Assembly (NCBI GenBank): GCA_012972835.1
Contig: JABDHK010000045.1
Span: 1-64,000 of the forward strand
Length of the DNA stretch: 64,000 nucleotides
Reading direction: 5' to 3'
Source of the DNA: Chlorobiaceae bacterium
GTDB taxonomy: Bacteria; Bacteroidota; Chlorobiia; Chlorobiales; Chlorobiaceae
The position numbers and the translations under genes were made by a program. The notes under the pieces were generated by a model. It was given only the letters and a program-made list of their open reading frames with translations. It was not told where the DNA came from and made no database searches. Shown here one piece after another: positions 18,587 to 27,289 of this stretch (position 1 is its first letter; each line of letters opens with the position of its first letter).

Positions 18587-19444
18587 TCATGGCAGAAAGT
18601 GATTGATCGCCAGTACAGCAATCGATGCCGTCAGGCAGTAATAGCCAAAAAAGTGCCATTTCCCATGCTCCAGCCATCCGGAGAGCCATTTCAGTGCAAC
18701 CAGCCCGGCGATAAAGCTGAAAACCATTCCCAGCAGGCTTGGCCAGGCGATGCTTACAAGGTTGTGTGTAATAAGGAGCGAAGCCTCGTGTGACTTGAAT
18801 AACCGCAACGCCTCTTTTACGATGACAGCCGGTGTCAACACCACGGCCAAAGCAAAGCTGAACTCTTCTGCACGCATTTTGTCCAAGCCAAGAAACATTC
18901 CCGTTGAAATTGTCGATCCGGAACGGGAGAAGCCTCGAAAAGGGAGGCAAATTCCCTGTATCACACCAATCCATGCCGATTCACGTATGCCAAGGCTTTG
19001 AGATGTATCAACACTCTGCCGTTTCGCCGAGATGATGATCATCACGCCAACCGTTGCAAGACTGGCAGCAATCACATAAGCGTTTCCGAACAGATGTTCA
19101 ATTTCAGCATGGGCGGAGCCGTGCAAGATAACTTTTTCTATAAACGCCATCAGTGAAAGCCCGATGACTCCTGTACATGCAGTTGCCACAATCACCAGTT
19201 TGGCAAACTGCCAGAATATTTTGGAAGAGGCAAAGTAACGTTCCTTCCATGAATTCCAGAAGTAGACAATGACAGCAAACATAGTCCCTGTATGGAGCAT
19301 GACAAGAAACAGTGTCATCTCAGGTGAGGTCGGATCGAGCCCCATGAGTTTTTCAGCAATAATGACGTGCGCCGAACTCGATACAGGAAGGAGCTCGCAG
19401 ACACCCTGAACAATTGCAAGGACAAGAATGGTAAAGAAGTTCAT
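18587..19444 (-). CDS. uppP: Undecaprenyl-diphosphatase UppP (BacA family)
   Basis: Integral membrane phosphatase of 285 aa that recycles C55-PP to C55-P, the carrier for peptidoglycan and other surface polymers. Motif 1 is VQGVCELLPVSSSAHVI. The second motif is the arginine-serine loop GFSRSGSTIS, slightly different from the common PGTSRSGAT. About eight hydrophobic helices are visible, including LVIVATACTGVIGLSLMAFI and FSFALAVVLTPAVIV. It stands alone. Loss or overproduction of the family affects bacitracin sensitivity. Confidence 0.93.
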   Translation of the reverse strand: MNFFTILVLAIVQGVCELLPVSSSAHVIIAEKLMGLDPTSPEMTLFLVMLHTGTMFAVIVYFWNSWKERYFASSKIFWQFAKLVIVATACTGVIGLSLMAFIEKVILHGSAHAEIEHLFGNAYVIAASLATVGVMIIISAKRQSVDTSQSLGIRESAWIGVIQGICLPFRGFSRSGSTISTGMFLGLDKMRAEEFSFALAVVLTPAVIVKEALRLFKSHEASLLITHNLVSIAWPSLLGMVFSFIAGLVALKWLSGWLEHGKWHFFGYYCLTASIAVLAINHFLP

Positions 19445-19525
19445 AGAGGAGTTTCTCTGCAGTTTATGAAATCGAAACCTAAGTTACACCAATATAATCA
19501 ACAAAGGAAGTTCTCTCTCTACCCG

Positions 19526-20020
19526 TCAGGATTTTTTAAAGCGCAGGAAGAGAGCCCACCAGATAATGGCTAACTCCAGCACAAATGCCCAGTGAGCGAA
19601 ATACGACAAGCCCAGGGTCGTATACTCCAGATCATACGATGTCAAGGAAAAGGGAGTATTTGAAAATGGTTCCAGCCAGTAGATAGCTCCTGTAAAGGTA
19701 TCCAAAACCATATGGGTTAAGCCACCAAGAGAGAAAATAAAGGCATAAGCTGGATTTTGGCTATGCTTATCGCTCAGGTTTAACCATAAGAAAGAGATCA
19801 GAAAGAGGGTAAGCCAAAAAACTGGTAAATGGGTAAGGAATGTGTGGTGATTGTGTTGAAACTCATCAATGTTGTAAGCATACAACAAATCGAAATCAGG
19901 AGCGATAGCCCCAAGCATACCTAAAAAATTAAATCCATCACTCGAAACAGAGCGGTGTTCAAATCTTTTGATGAGCAGCTTTGATGTAATATAGCCAGCA
20001 GGTAGATGTCCAAAGATCAT
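19526..20020 (-). CDS. YdjM-like membrane-bound metal-dependent hydrolase
   Basis: 164 aa with a PAGYITSKLL start, the metal-binding motifs GAIAPDFDLLYAY and HHTFLTHLPVFW, and GGLTHMVLDTFTGAIYWLEPF. These match the YdjM/YbcI inner-membrane hydrolase family. Four to five transmembrane helices. In enterobacteria ydjM is LexA-regulated and its substrate is unknown. It sits 4 bp downstream of the DUF535 gene on the same strand, so they probably form one transcript. Confidence 0.75.
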   Translation of the reverse strand: MIFGHLPAGYITSKLLIKRFEHRSVSSDGFNFLGMLGAIAPDFDLLYAYNIDEFQHNHHTFLTHLPVFWLTLFLISFLWLNLSDKHSQNPAYAFIFSLGGLTHMVLDTFTGAIYWLEPFSNTPFSLTSYDLEYTTLGLSYFAHWAFVLELAIIWWALFLRFKKS

Positions 20021-20024
20021 TGGT

Positions 20025-21005
20025 TCACAAAATATTGACGGTCAAGTTCTCACCTGGCGGAATGGAGCTCTGGACATCATTGCTTTTTTTAACTATCGAC
20101 TCACTAATCTGTGTGGTGAGATTATCCATCATGGCATAACGTCTATGGTACATGGCACGCTTGTTCGACTTCATCTCTTTATCTGCCCGTCGTTCACTCT
20201 TCAGGGGAAGTTTAAACCAGCCATCCTGATCGGATAAACCGCCCAACTCCTTCCACAGCGAATCATAATCAAAGGTTGTCTCGTGTACGAAAGGCAAATG
20301 GATCAGATATTTTTGATGATGCGGGTGGATTGTATTGCCAACGCCAAACAGATGTGTCATACCTAAAGCGCTCATGATCTCCTGGACTATGAATAACATG
20401 ACTACATGCGGTCTCAGGCCGTGCATTGCTTTTGTTATAGCTTTCATCTCATCTTTACTGGATCGTCCCTGGATGCACCCAATATAGCAGACTCGGTTTG
20501 TTGCGGATCTCTCTTCAAGAGAAAAGGCTATCTGAATAACAGGTTCATGCAGAGAGGCGCATTTCAGCGACACCATCAATGCTCCTTCCTTTCGAAGACT
20601 ATTATCATAACAAAGGATAACACTTACTTCGCCATAACCTTCAAGGTTAAAACGCGCAAGCGTAGAACCTCCAGCATTGAGAATGGCCTCCTGGAGGGCT
20701 CCCTTGTATGTCCGAATAAAGTGATAGGTATCCTCAATGACTTTTTTTCGTTGGGCTATATTCCATCTGGTGGACATAAAGACACGCATAGGTTTAAATG
20801 TCAGATAGGGTATTCGCTCTGAAAAAGAGCGCATCTCTTTAATATCCAACCTGTTAAACCAATCTAATGACTCGCTTGGACTTATAGCGGCAATGAGCGC
20901 CCAACGAATTTTATTTTTTGAGCGCAAGCCAGCACCTGATGACTTGTATATGGAATTTGATAAAATCCAGGCAGTCCTGCCTGCCTTCAGAGAACTATGA
21001 AGCAT
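20025..21005 (-). CDS. VirK/YbjX (DUF535) family protein
   Basis: 326 aa with DUF535 features: FKPMRVFMSTRWNIAQRKKVIEDTYHFI near the N-terminus, RVCYIGCIQGRSS in the middle, KAMHGLRPHVVMLFIVQEIMSALG, and the C-terminal YDSLWKELGG...PLKSERRADKEMKSNKRAMYHRRYAMM. Shigella VirK is needed for IcsA surface expression and Salmonella YbjX affects antimicrobial peptide resistance. A role in envelope remodelling is possible here but not shown. No signal peptide. Transcribed just before the YdjM-like gene. Confidence 0.8.
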   Translation of the reverse strand: MLHSSLKAGRTAWILSNSIYKSSGAGLRSKNKIRWALIAAISPSESLDWFNRLDIKEMRSFSERIPYLTFKPMRVFMSTRWNIAQRKKVIEDTYHFIRTYKGALQEAILNAGGSTLARFNLEGYGEVSVILCYDNSLRKEGALMVSLKCASLHEPVIQIAFSLEERSATNRVCYIGCIQGRSSKDEMKAITKAMHGLRPHVVMLFIVQEIMSALGMTHLFGVGNTIHPHHQKYLIHLPFVHETTFDYDSLWKELGGLSDQDGWFKLPLKSERRADKEMKSNKRAMYHRRYAMMDNLTTQISESIVKKSNDVQSSIPPGENLTVNIL

Positions 21006-21231
21006 ATGGGTTTATCCGGTGAACGGTGTACAGCTTCGTACACAAAGCTATCACTTTCTAAATGGGAGTATAGCGACAACAATTTTTACTTGTCAACAAG
21101 GTACTATGATTTTCTTGCATACGTAAAAAAAATTTACCAATACTTTTTTACGTCTTAACCCTCAACTCTGTGGTCTGTTTGAAAGTTCCCTGCACGATAT
21201 CTCATTATCGCATGCCGTACAGGGTGCTTCA

Positions 21232-22029
21232 TCAGCTTTGTGTGTAGGTGTGAACACTGTTTTGTGCTGATGGAAGATAGTTGACTCCGAACCAGCAGAC
21301 CAGGAGAACAAGAAAAGCAAGAGCGAGATACCACTGTAGCTTGCTCTTGTCTATCTTGTAGCGGAATGCATGAAGGTAGCCCAGATAGGCAAGCCACGAA
21401 AGAAACGCCCATGTCTCTTTTGGATCCCAAGTCCAGTAATGGCCCCATGCCTCTTTTGCCCACAGAGCGCCGAATATCAGGCCAAAGGATAAGAACACAA
21501 AACCAAGCAGTGCCAGATAGTGTGATACAGATTCTCCTGTATTATCTTTTTTGCTACGCAGCTGTAGATAGACATTGTGCAACGCTGTCACAGATGATGC
21601 TGCAAGCAGAACATAGCCGACCAGATAGACGACAACATGCGGTATAAACCATGGGCTTTGAAGCGCAGGCATGAGAGTTTTGTCGAAGACCTCTGGATGA
21701 AGCATGTTGATGCCGAGAAAAAATGCTGCAAGTGACATACAGTAGTACTTCAGCCATCCTATTTTCCAGCGGTACTCAACAAGAAAGCCGACAAGTGGAA
21801 TGAGCGCAGCATACCAAAGCCGGGTCTCTCCAAGTGTTCTGAGAGGTGGACGGTCGAGGAGTGTCCAGTAAAAGGCAATAAAACCAGCCATGACCACTGA
21901 ACCTGCAAATGAAAGAATCAAAGCAGGAAGTTTCAGTGCGGGAGTTCGCAGGGCAAAAAGAGCAAGAAGAGAGCCTGTGGCCCAGCAGGCAATGGCCAGT
22001 TCAGCCGCGGTGTTAAAATTAATTATCAT
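21232..22029 (-). CDS. ccsA: System II cytochrome c assembly protein CcsA (CcmC/CcmF-type)
   Basis: 265 aa, about eight transmembrane helices, with the heme-handling WWD motif WGHYWTWDPKETWAFLSWL (about residues 190-208). Conserved histidines lie in helices on either side. With ResB/Ccs1 it carries heme across the membrane and attaches it to CxxCH apocytochromes. It overlaps the upstream resB by 4 bp (ATGA). The octaheme and monoheme cytochromes encoded 2-7 kb away need this machinery. Identification by the WWD signature is firm. Confidence 0.93.
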   Translation of the reverse strand: MIINFNTAAELAIACWATGSLLALFALRTPALKLPALILSFAGSVVMAGFIAFYWTLLDRPPLRTLGETRLWYAALIPLVGFLVEYRWKIGWLKYYCMSLAAFFLGINMLHPEVFDKTLMPALQSPWFIPHVVVYLVGYVLLAASSVTALHNVYLQLRSKKDNTGESVSHYLALLGFVFLSFGLIFGALWAKEAWGHYWTWDPKETWAFLSWLAYLGYLHAFRYKIDKSKLQWYLALAFLVLLVCWFGVNYLPSAQNSVHTYTQS

Positions 22030-23264
22030 TTTCCAGCCTCTGTTCGTTTAATGCCATTCCAGAAAAACAGAATGTTCCCTGCCATAATCATAAAAAATCC
22101 GAGATAAACCGCAGGCAGCCAAGGATCGTGGATAACTTCGATCAAGCTTAACTTAGACCATCGTCCAGCTTTTTCATCGTAGCCCATCTGGTAGAGTTTC
22201 CACCCGTTAAAACTTACAGGATGATTAACCTCAAGATTTGCCATGGTTTCATGACCCTTTTCATCCTGAATAGTTACCGCTGAACGGAATGATTTTGGTG
22301 TGCCAGGTACCATGATAAGATAAAGTCCGTTCAGTTGGGCAGCATCTGGTTTTATTAAAGGACTGCCGGTGCTGATCCAGGACTCGCGCTGTGTCGCGTC
22401 ACTATTGATCCTGACTTTTGCAAAAGGAATACCGGTTGATCGGTCTGCTGGCTGAGGCACACCATCTTTTCCTGGAAGTGCAAAGGGAAGATAGTCGAGC
22501 ACAAGAACATCTACTCCATTCCAAGTTCCAGTTGTGCCTTTACGGACTTCTAAAATGGCTTGCGATTTGTCCATAAGAAGTTTGTCGCTGTGCGGATCGT
22601 AAAGAAGTAGTTGTGGAGGGTACTCTTCAAGAGCAAAGTCATGGAGAAAAATAGAAAACGGCAGATGCTGAGGAGTATCGCTTTCCATCGTATAACCAAG
22701 GTTATTTGCCTTCCCAACATTAATTGGCACCACGAGCCGCTGAAGGTCGGAACTGCCGATAATGGCGCATGAGAGGGCAATCCAGAAGCCTGCATGAAAA
22801 AAGATAAACTGAAGATTCTGCAGTTTAAATGGTATTAGTTTCCATGAAAGCGAAATACCGAGGTTGCCAAGGAAAAGCAGAACAGCAAAGGCAAAAGGCC
22901 AGCTTGAAAAAATCTGATTTAATCCTAAGAGGGCTGGCAGTGAGTTTTTTGCAATGGCCTGCTGAGGCACAACACCGCCGATCAATGAGAGAAGGGCAAT
23001 CGCAAAAATAAGGCACAGGCCAAGAGGAATTCCTCCAACCCATTTGACAACAGCAGAGTTTCTGAATGCCATGCCGAGGGTTATAACCACAAAAGCAAAA
23101 AGAAGGAGTGCTATTGCGTTGAATGGCAAGTGAGGAATTGCAATGCCGTATCCAGAAGCAGCATATTGAATGATAAATCCTGCACTGAGAGCAAGAGCTG
23201 TAAAGAGAGCAGATTCCCTGAACTCCCAGGGAGAGTGAAACCAGCGACGCCGGACAACCATCAT
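22026..23264 (-). CDS. resB: Cytochrome c biogenesis protein ResB (Ccs1)
   Basis: 412 aa. Four hydrophobic helices (three or so in the first 130 residues, one near the C-terminus, LPAVYLGFFMIMAGNILFFW) enclose a large periplasmic domain. Segments resembling ResB include LLSLIGGVVPQQ, the heme-handling region GFWIALSCAIIG, and the C-terminal FNGWKLYQMGYDE. It is the partner of CcsA in System II. The N-terminal RRRWFHSPWEF is cytoplasmic. Its leader abuts the long AT-rich gap before the Rieske operon, so the two operons diverge. Confidence 0.88.
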   Translation of the reverse strand: MMVVRRRWFHSPWEFRESALFTALALSAGFIIQYAASGYGIAIPHLPFNAIALLLFAFVVITLGMAFRNSAVVKWVGGIPLGLCLIFAIALLSLIGGVVPQQAIAKNSLPALLGLNQIFSSWPFAFAVLLFLGNLGISLSWKLIPFKLQNLQFIFFHAGFWIALSCAIIGSSDLQRLVVPINVGKANNLGYTMESDTPQHLPFSIFLHDFALEEYPPQLLLYDPHSDKLLMDKSQAILEVRKGTTGTWNGVDVLVLDYLPFALPGKDGVPQPADRSTGIPFAKVRINSDATQRESWISTGSPLIKPDAAQLNGLYLIMVPGTPKSFRSAVTIQDEKGHETMANLEVNHPVSFNGWKLYQMGYDEKAGRWSKLSLIEVIHDPWLPAVYLGFFMIMAGNILFFWNGIKRTEAGK

Positions 23265-23427
23265 AATGATAACCTGAATAATCTTATTATTAATAATAAA
23301 GCACTTAAAATGGCTTTCAAGGCTTTCAGTAAGCTAACTCCGTTACTTTGTGAGATATCTTTGGATTACACAGGCTTTCTTCGCCTGTTATTAGTCAACC
23401 AGAACTACTTGCTATTCGTTGACTGCT

Positions 23428-23455
23428 GATCTATGGATCAATTGATCCATAGATC
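23428..23455. promoter_or_regulatory. Perfect 28-bp palindrome
   Basis: Arms GATCTATGGATCAA and its exact reverse complement meet with no spacer. It lies 164 bp upstream of resB's start and 1.1 kb before the Rieske gene, and contains four GATC sites. A dimeric regulator operator or a structured element is possible. No T-run follows, so it is not a typical terminator. Confidence 0.6.
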
Positions 23456-23490
23456 GTCTACAGTAAAAAGGCAATAGTGACCAGCAACAT

Positions 23491-23514
23491 GCAAAAATTG
23501 CATGCAATTTTTGC
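23491..23514. promoter_or_regulatory. Perfect 24-bp palindrome
   Basis: Arms GCAAAAATTGCA and its exact reverse complement form a perfect palindrome 35 bp from the 28-bp one. This resembles a regulator binding site more than a terminator, although the inner A and T runs could form a hairpin. Confidence 0.55.
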
Positions 23515-24578
23515 TATTTTCAGGAGATTGCCGTAACAGTTCTTGTTATGGAGCGTACAAATATAATAGGGGAAAAAGAGTAAACAAATAACACTCTTTG
23601 TCTTTTTTTCAGATGCACCACTTTTTTCTGAAAGGTGATATGGGCATTACTTTAAGAAAGCCGATAGCATGCTTTATTTCTTGATTTAGAGTTTTTTCAG
23701 TTGCAAGCACAAAAAAAACAGAATTTCATGGTTGTTTTTACTGGGTATGGCGTAAATATTATGTATTGACGGCTACTGAAAATGGCTTTTTGTTAAATTA
23801 ATTTTAATAATTAATTAACGATTGTTATAATGAATAAATGTTGGTACGATTGAATACCATGTTTCATGGGATATGTCAGGGTAGGCTGGATTGTCCATGT
23901 CATTTTTATGAAAGCTGCTTAAGTTGTGATTTTTAATAAAAAAAAGCGGTTTGGGTTTTTTTATTTGAAATTTTATACCATATTTATAGTAGAATTGATT
24001 GATATATGCTGATTTGTTGTTAAGCGTTGGTTGTGTTTTGTTGCGTTTTTTCAAGATTTCTACGTTGCAGTTTTCGATTTCCTGAGGCGAATATTTGTGG
24101 ATAAATACGTTTTGATATTTCCCACTCCACATTCCCTTACATAATACGTTTTGTCTTTCATACTTGCCAGTTTGGCTACAAGTCATCTGGTCGTTGCTCA
24201 ATCAAAGATATGAGGCACTGAAAAAAAGTGCGGTATTTAGATTTGCCTTGAGCCATTTCGCGGAAATTCTGTGTCTCTGGTAGTTATGTTGTCGGGTAGA
24301 TTCGTGCTTAATTTCACAAATGATAGAAACTTGAGCCATTCTTTCTCTGATCAGCGAATTAACTCATTGGAGGCCTCCGGTTTAGAGTTTTGCCAGGTAT
24401 TGGTTGTTGTGTCTGAGGGAGGTGTGCTTGCAAAAAGGAAATATTTTTATCCATTTGTTCAGGTTTTCCGTTTTGTCAGCATGCCTTTTTTGCGCACCGA
24501 CAGGGAGTGCCGTTAGTTGTTGTAAAGTTCAGGTTTCAGTTCAGAAAAGATCTTATTGAAAGCAAAAAAAAAGCTGCT

Positions 24579-25151
24579 ATGCCGGATGACAGAGAGCTCG
24601 TGACAGAGCAACAGGAAGAATACATTGGTCAGACTAATTCTGAAGGCGGTCAGGCTGAGTCCAGCAACCGACGGAAATTTCTGACACGTGTTGGATGGGG
24701 AGGTGTTGTTGGCTTCCTTGCAATTAATTCAGCAGCCTTTTTACGGTTCTTCTACCCGAGGGTACTGTTTGAACCTGCATCACAGTTTAAGGTGGGGCTT
24801 CCGGCTGACTATCCCCTTGGGACGGTCAACTCCCAGTATCAGAGAGAGTACCGTACTTGGATAATCAGGCTCCAGGATGGCTCATTCTTTGCACTTGAGT
24901 CCAAATGCACTCATCTTGGATGCACGCCAAACTGGATGGAAGCGCAGAAAAAGTTTAAATGTCCCTGCCACGGCAGTGGATACTATATAACAGGTCTTAA
25001 CTTTGAAGGCCCTGCACCGAGGCCTATGGATCGCTTTAAGATAACTATTGCCGAAGATGGTCAGATGCTTGTTGACAAGACGATAAGATATCCGGGTGTT
25101 CCGGGTAAGGAATCCAATGAGGTTTATCCTGAAAGTTTATTGAGAGTGTGA
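24579..25151 (+). CDS. petC: Rieske iron-sulfur protein of a cytochrome bc-type complex
   Basis: 190 aa. The N-terminal SSNRRKFLTRVGWGGVVGFL is a Tat-like anchor, followed by a hinge and the soluble domain. The [2Fe-2S] ligands are in CTHLGCTP (about residues 110-117) and CPCHGSGY (about 129-136), and both disulfide cysteines are present. It accepts electrons from quinol at the Qo site and passes them to a cytochrome c. I use ATG 24579 (MPDDRELVTEQ); the frame also opens at a GTG 24 codons upstream with no good signal. First gene of a five- to six-gene operon. Confidence 0.93.
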   Translation: MPDDRELVTEQQEEYIGQTNSEGGQAESSNRRKFLTRVGWGGVVGFLAINSAAFLRFFYPRVLFEPASQFKVGLPADYPLGTVNSQYQREYRTWIIRLQDGSFFALESKCTHLGCTPNWMEAQKKFKCPCHGSGYYITGLNFEGPAPRPMDRFKITIAEDGQMLVDKTIRYPGVPGKESNEVYPESLLRV

Positions 25152-25181
25152 TAGTTACCTGATAACTGAAATTTTACAACC

Positions 25182-25514
25182 ATGGGTAGTGATGAGAAGA
25201 TAACAGCGGCACTGGATCAAAGCCCGCTTAAGAGAGTGACGGGAGCGCGAAAACGTGCGGCGGCAAGGGTGATCTCCGAACTCTGTACCGGTTGCAGGAT
25301 TTGTGTTCAGACCTGTCCATCGAACAGCATAACAATTGTTGAGTCCGACTTGAATTTTACGGGCATAGCCCAGGTGGATGAGAGTTGTACGGGATGTAAT
25401 ATCTGCGCCATAGACTGCCCTTGGACAGGTGTCGAGATGCTTAATCCGGATGGTTCAAAAAAGAGTGAGGTTGAGTATGAGAGGCAGTTAAAGAGGCTGC
25501 GCGGGTATCAGTAA
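25182..25514 (+). CDS. 2[4Fe-4S] ferredoxin-like subunit within the Rieske/cytochrome b operon
   Basis: 110 aa with two classical clusters: CTGCRICVQTCP (about residues 32-43) and CTGCNICAIDCP (about 66-77). A basic N-terminal extension (PLKRVTGARKRAAARV) and a charged C-terminus flank the clusters. No signal peptide, so it faces the cytoplasm. Lying between the Rieske and cytochrome b genes with short gaps on both sides, it is probably a subunit or dedicated partner of the complex. A ferredoxin at this place is not part of a standard bc1 or b6f complex. Confidence 0.9.
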   Translation: MGSDEKITAALDQSPLKRVTGARKRAAARVISELCTGCRICVQTCPSNSITIVESDLNFTGIAQVDESCTGCNICAIDCPWTGVEMLNPDGSKKSEVEYERQLKRLRGYQ

Positions 25515-25544
25515 ACTGTTTAGCAAATAAAACGTGACGGGACT

Positions 25545-26318
25545 ATGAAAAGCCTACCAGAGATAACTGACAAGGTCAAAAAGAATCTGATATGGAAATC
25601 CATATTCAGGCGAGATTACCGCAATACCGTAAGAGATCGTGCCCAGGCTGTTTTCGGCAACGTCTTTCTTCACCTTCACCCAGTGCAGGTTCGTGAAAGC
25701 GCTGTGAAGCTTCGGTTTACCTGGGGAATGGGAGGCATTACTTTTTTTGCCTTTATCATTCTTGTTATTACTGGTGTTGTGTTGATGTTTTATTACCATC
25801 CTTCGATCGAACAGGCATACACCGATATCAAGGATCTTGAATACCAGGTACCCTACGGCGTGATCCTTCGTAATCTTCATCGTTGGGGAGCGCACTTCAT
25901 GGTTATTGTTGTGATGATCCACATGTTCAGGGTCTTCATGACTGGTTCCTACAAAGCGCCTCGTCAATTCAACTGGGGCGTCGGTGTCATTTTGCTTGTT
26001 CTGACCTTTCTTTTGAGTTTTACCGGTTACCTCACCCCGTGGGATCAGCTTGGTTTCTGGGCCATCACCGTTGGAACCAATATGGGTGCAGCCACGCCGT
26101 TTCTCGGTTATCAGGGGCCATTCAGTGAGTTTTTACATATAACTCCATTCAACGATGTTCGTTTTGCACTTCTTGGTGGCGCTCTGGTTGGCGGCAATGC
26201 TCTGCTCAGATCGTACATCTGGCATTGTGTCGCTATTCCGCTGGTAGCAACCATTTTGATGATGGTTCATTTCTGGCGCGTCAGAAAAGATGGTGGAATT
26301 TCAAAACCTCAAAAATAA
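25545..26318 (+). CDS. petB: Cytochrome b6-like subunit (b-heme core)
   Basis: 257 aa with four transmembrane helices and two heme-ligand pairs, each 14 residues apart as in b6f: [15 protein letters not shown] and [16 protein letters not shown]. The Qo-helix region [19 protein letters not shown] and [16 protein letters not shown] is conserved. The position that carries the heme ci cysteine in plastid b6 (YCLGG) reads TWGMGG, so a covalent heme ci is not predicted. N-terminal extension of about 60 charged residues. The quinol-oxidising core together with the next gene. Confidence 0.92.
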   Translation: MKSLPEITDKVKKNLIWKSIFRRDYRNTVRDRAQAVFGNVFLHLHPVQVRESAVKLRFTWGMGGITFFAFIILVITGVVLMFYYHPSIEQAYTDIKDLEYQVPYGVILRNLHRWGAHFMVIVVMIHMFRVFMTGSYKAPRQFNWGVGVILLVLTFLLSFTGYLTPWDQLGFWAITVGTNMGAATPFLGYQGPFSEFLHITPFNDVRFALLGGALVGGNALLRSYIWHCVAIPLVATILMMVHFWRVRKDGGISKPQK

Positions 26319-26338
26319 CAGACCGGGCATAGTCGATT

Positions 26339-27223
26339 ATGAACCCTTTTATTGAAATCATTACCCAGCCAGATAATATCGCCATTGTGATCATGATCTT
26401 TATGGTGAGCTTTTTCATGGTATGGGCTTTTCAGCAAGCCTTCCATAACGACAGGCTTCTGGCAGCGGGACTTCCCGTAGATGGTGAAAACGACAAGTTT
26501 GTTGACACCTTCAAACCTCTTGTGCGTATTGAGCTGATTATTGCTCTTGTTGTTATGGTAGGTCTTACGGTATGGTCGATATTGGTTGATGCTCCATTGG
26601 AGGAGATCGCCAACCCGACACTTACTCCAAACCCGGCCAAGGCTCCGTGGTACTTTCTCGGACTTCAGGAACTGTTGGTCTACTTTGATCCCTGGCTTGC
26701 CGGTGTCGTGTTGCCATCATTGATTGTTGTTGGTCTTATCGCAATACCTTACATCGACATCAATCCAAAAGGGAACGGCTACTACACTTTTGCTGAAAGA
26801 AAGTGGTCTATCATTATTTTCTCCTTTGGCTTTTTTGTCCTTTGGCTGCTTCTTATTGTCATAGGCGTTTTCTTCAGAGGTCCAGGATGGTTGTGGTACT
26901 GGCCTTGGCAGGAGTGGGATCACGCGAGAGTTGTTTTTGAGCCCTTCAGGGATTTGAGTTCTGTTGTAGGAGTTGACTCCCGCTCAATGGCTGGATTTAT
27001 TATCGGAGCGGTTGTTACTGGAGCCTATCTGATTGGCGGCATGGTTGCTCCCTACATGTACTGGAAGAAGAACCATCCTGAATTTTTAACCAAGTTGGGG
27101 ATGATCAGATATATCACGATCGTGTTTTTATTTATAAACATGATGTCGATACCGATCAAGATGGTTCTGAGGCTGGTTTTTCTTATTAAGTATGTATGGA
27201 TAACTCCCTGGTTTAGTATTTGA
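26339..27223 (+). CDS. petD: Cytochrome b C-terminal (subunit IV-like) protein
   Basis: 294 aa with about seven hydrophobic segments, longer than b6f subunit IV (about 160 aa). The Qo signature usually PEWY appears as NPAKAPWYFLGLQELLVYF, so the glutamate is missing at its usual place. It starts with a transmembrane helix (IVIMIFMVSFFMVWAFQQAF) absent from standard subunit IV and ends in additional helices (ITIVFLFINMMSIPIKMVLRLVFL). Split b6/IV architecture with extra C-terminal helices is known in bc complexes that couple to multiheme cytochromes. 20 bp after petB. Confidence 0.85.
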   Translation: MNPFIEIITQPDNIAIVIMIFMVSFFMVWAFQQAFHNDRLLAAGLPVDGENDKFVDTFKPLVRIELIIALVVMVGLTVWSILVDAPLEEIANPTLTPNPAKAPWYFLGLQELLVYFDPWLAGVVLPSLIVVGLIAIPYIDINPKGNGYYTFAERKWSIIIFSFGFFVLWLLLIVIGVFFRGPGWLWYWPWQEWDHARVVFEPFRDLSSVVGVDSRSMAGFIIGAVVTGAYLIGGMVAPYMYWKKNHPEFLTKLGMIRYITIVFLFINMMSIPIKMVLRLVFLIKYVWITPWFSI

Positions 27224-27289
27224 TTTCAAGTCATTAAGTGCAGGTATACGGTAACAGGTCATTCTAAAAGCCTAAAAAAACTCTTGAAC

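Larger units (their letters stand above)
23265..24578. other. AT-rich 1.3 kb noncoding gap between ccs and Rieske operons
   Basis: Divergent upstream region of resB and the Rieske gene. It is visibly more AT-rich than its neighbours. It holds two perfect palindromes (23428-23455 and 23491-23514) and a 16-bp AT palindrome at 23284-23299. It also has many poly-A/T runs and a 128-codon minus-strand open frame (23815-24201), rich in Lys, Asn, Ile and Tyr, with no recognisable family. I could not assign a promoter with confidence. Confidence 0.6.

Noticed and set aside
23815-24201. 128-codon minus-strand open frame in the AT-rich gap
   Set aside because: Composition mirrors the AT-rich DNA, no signal, family or ribosome binding site is evident; noted only within the gap.
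24271-24516. 81-codon frame just before the Rieske gene
   Set aside because: No family and no coding-like pattern; probably part of the leader.
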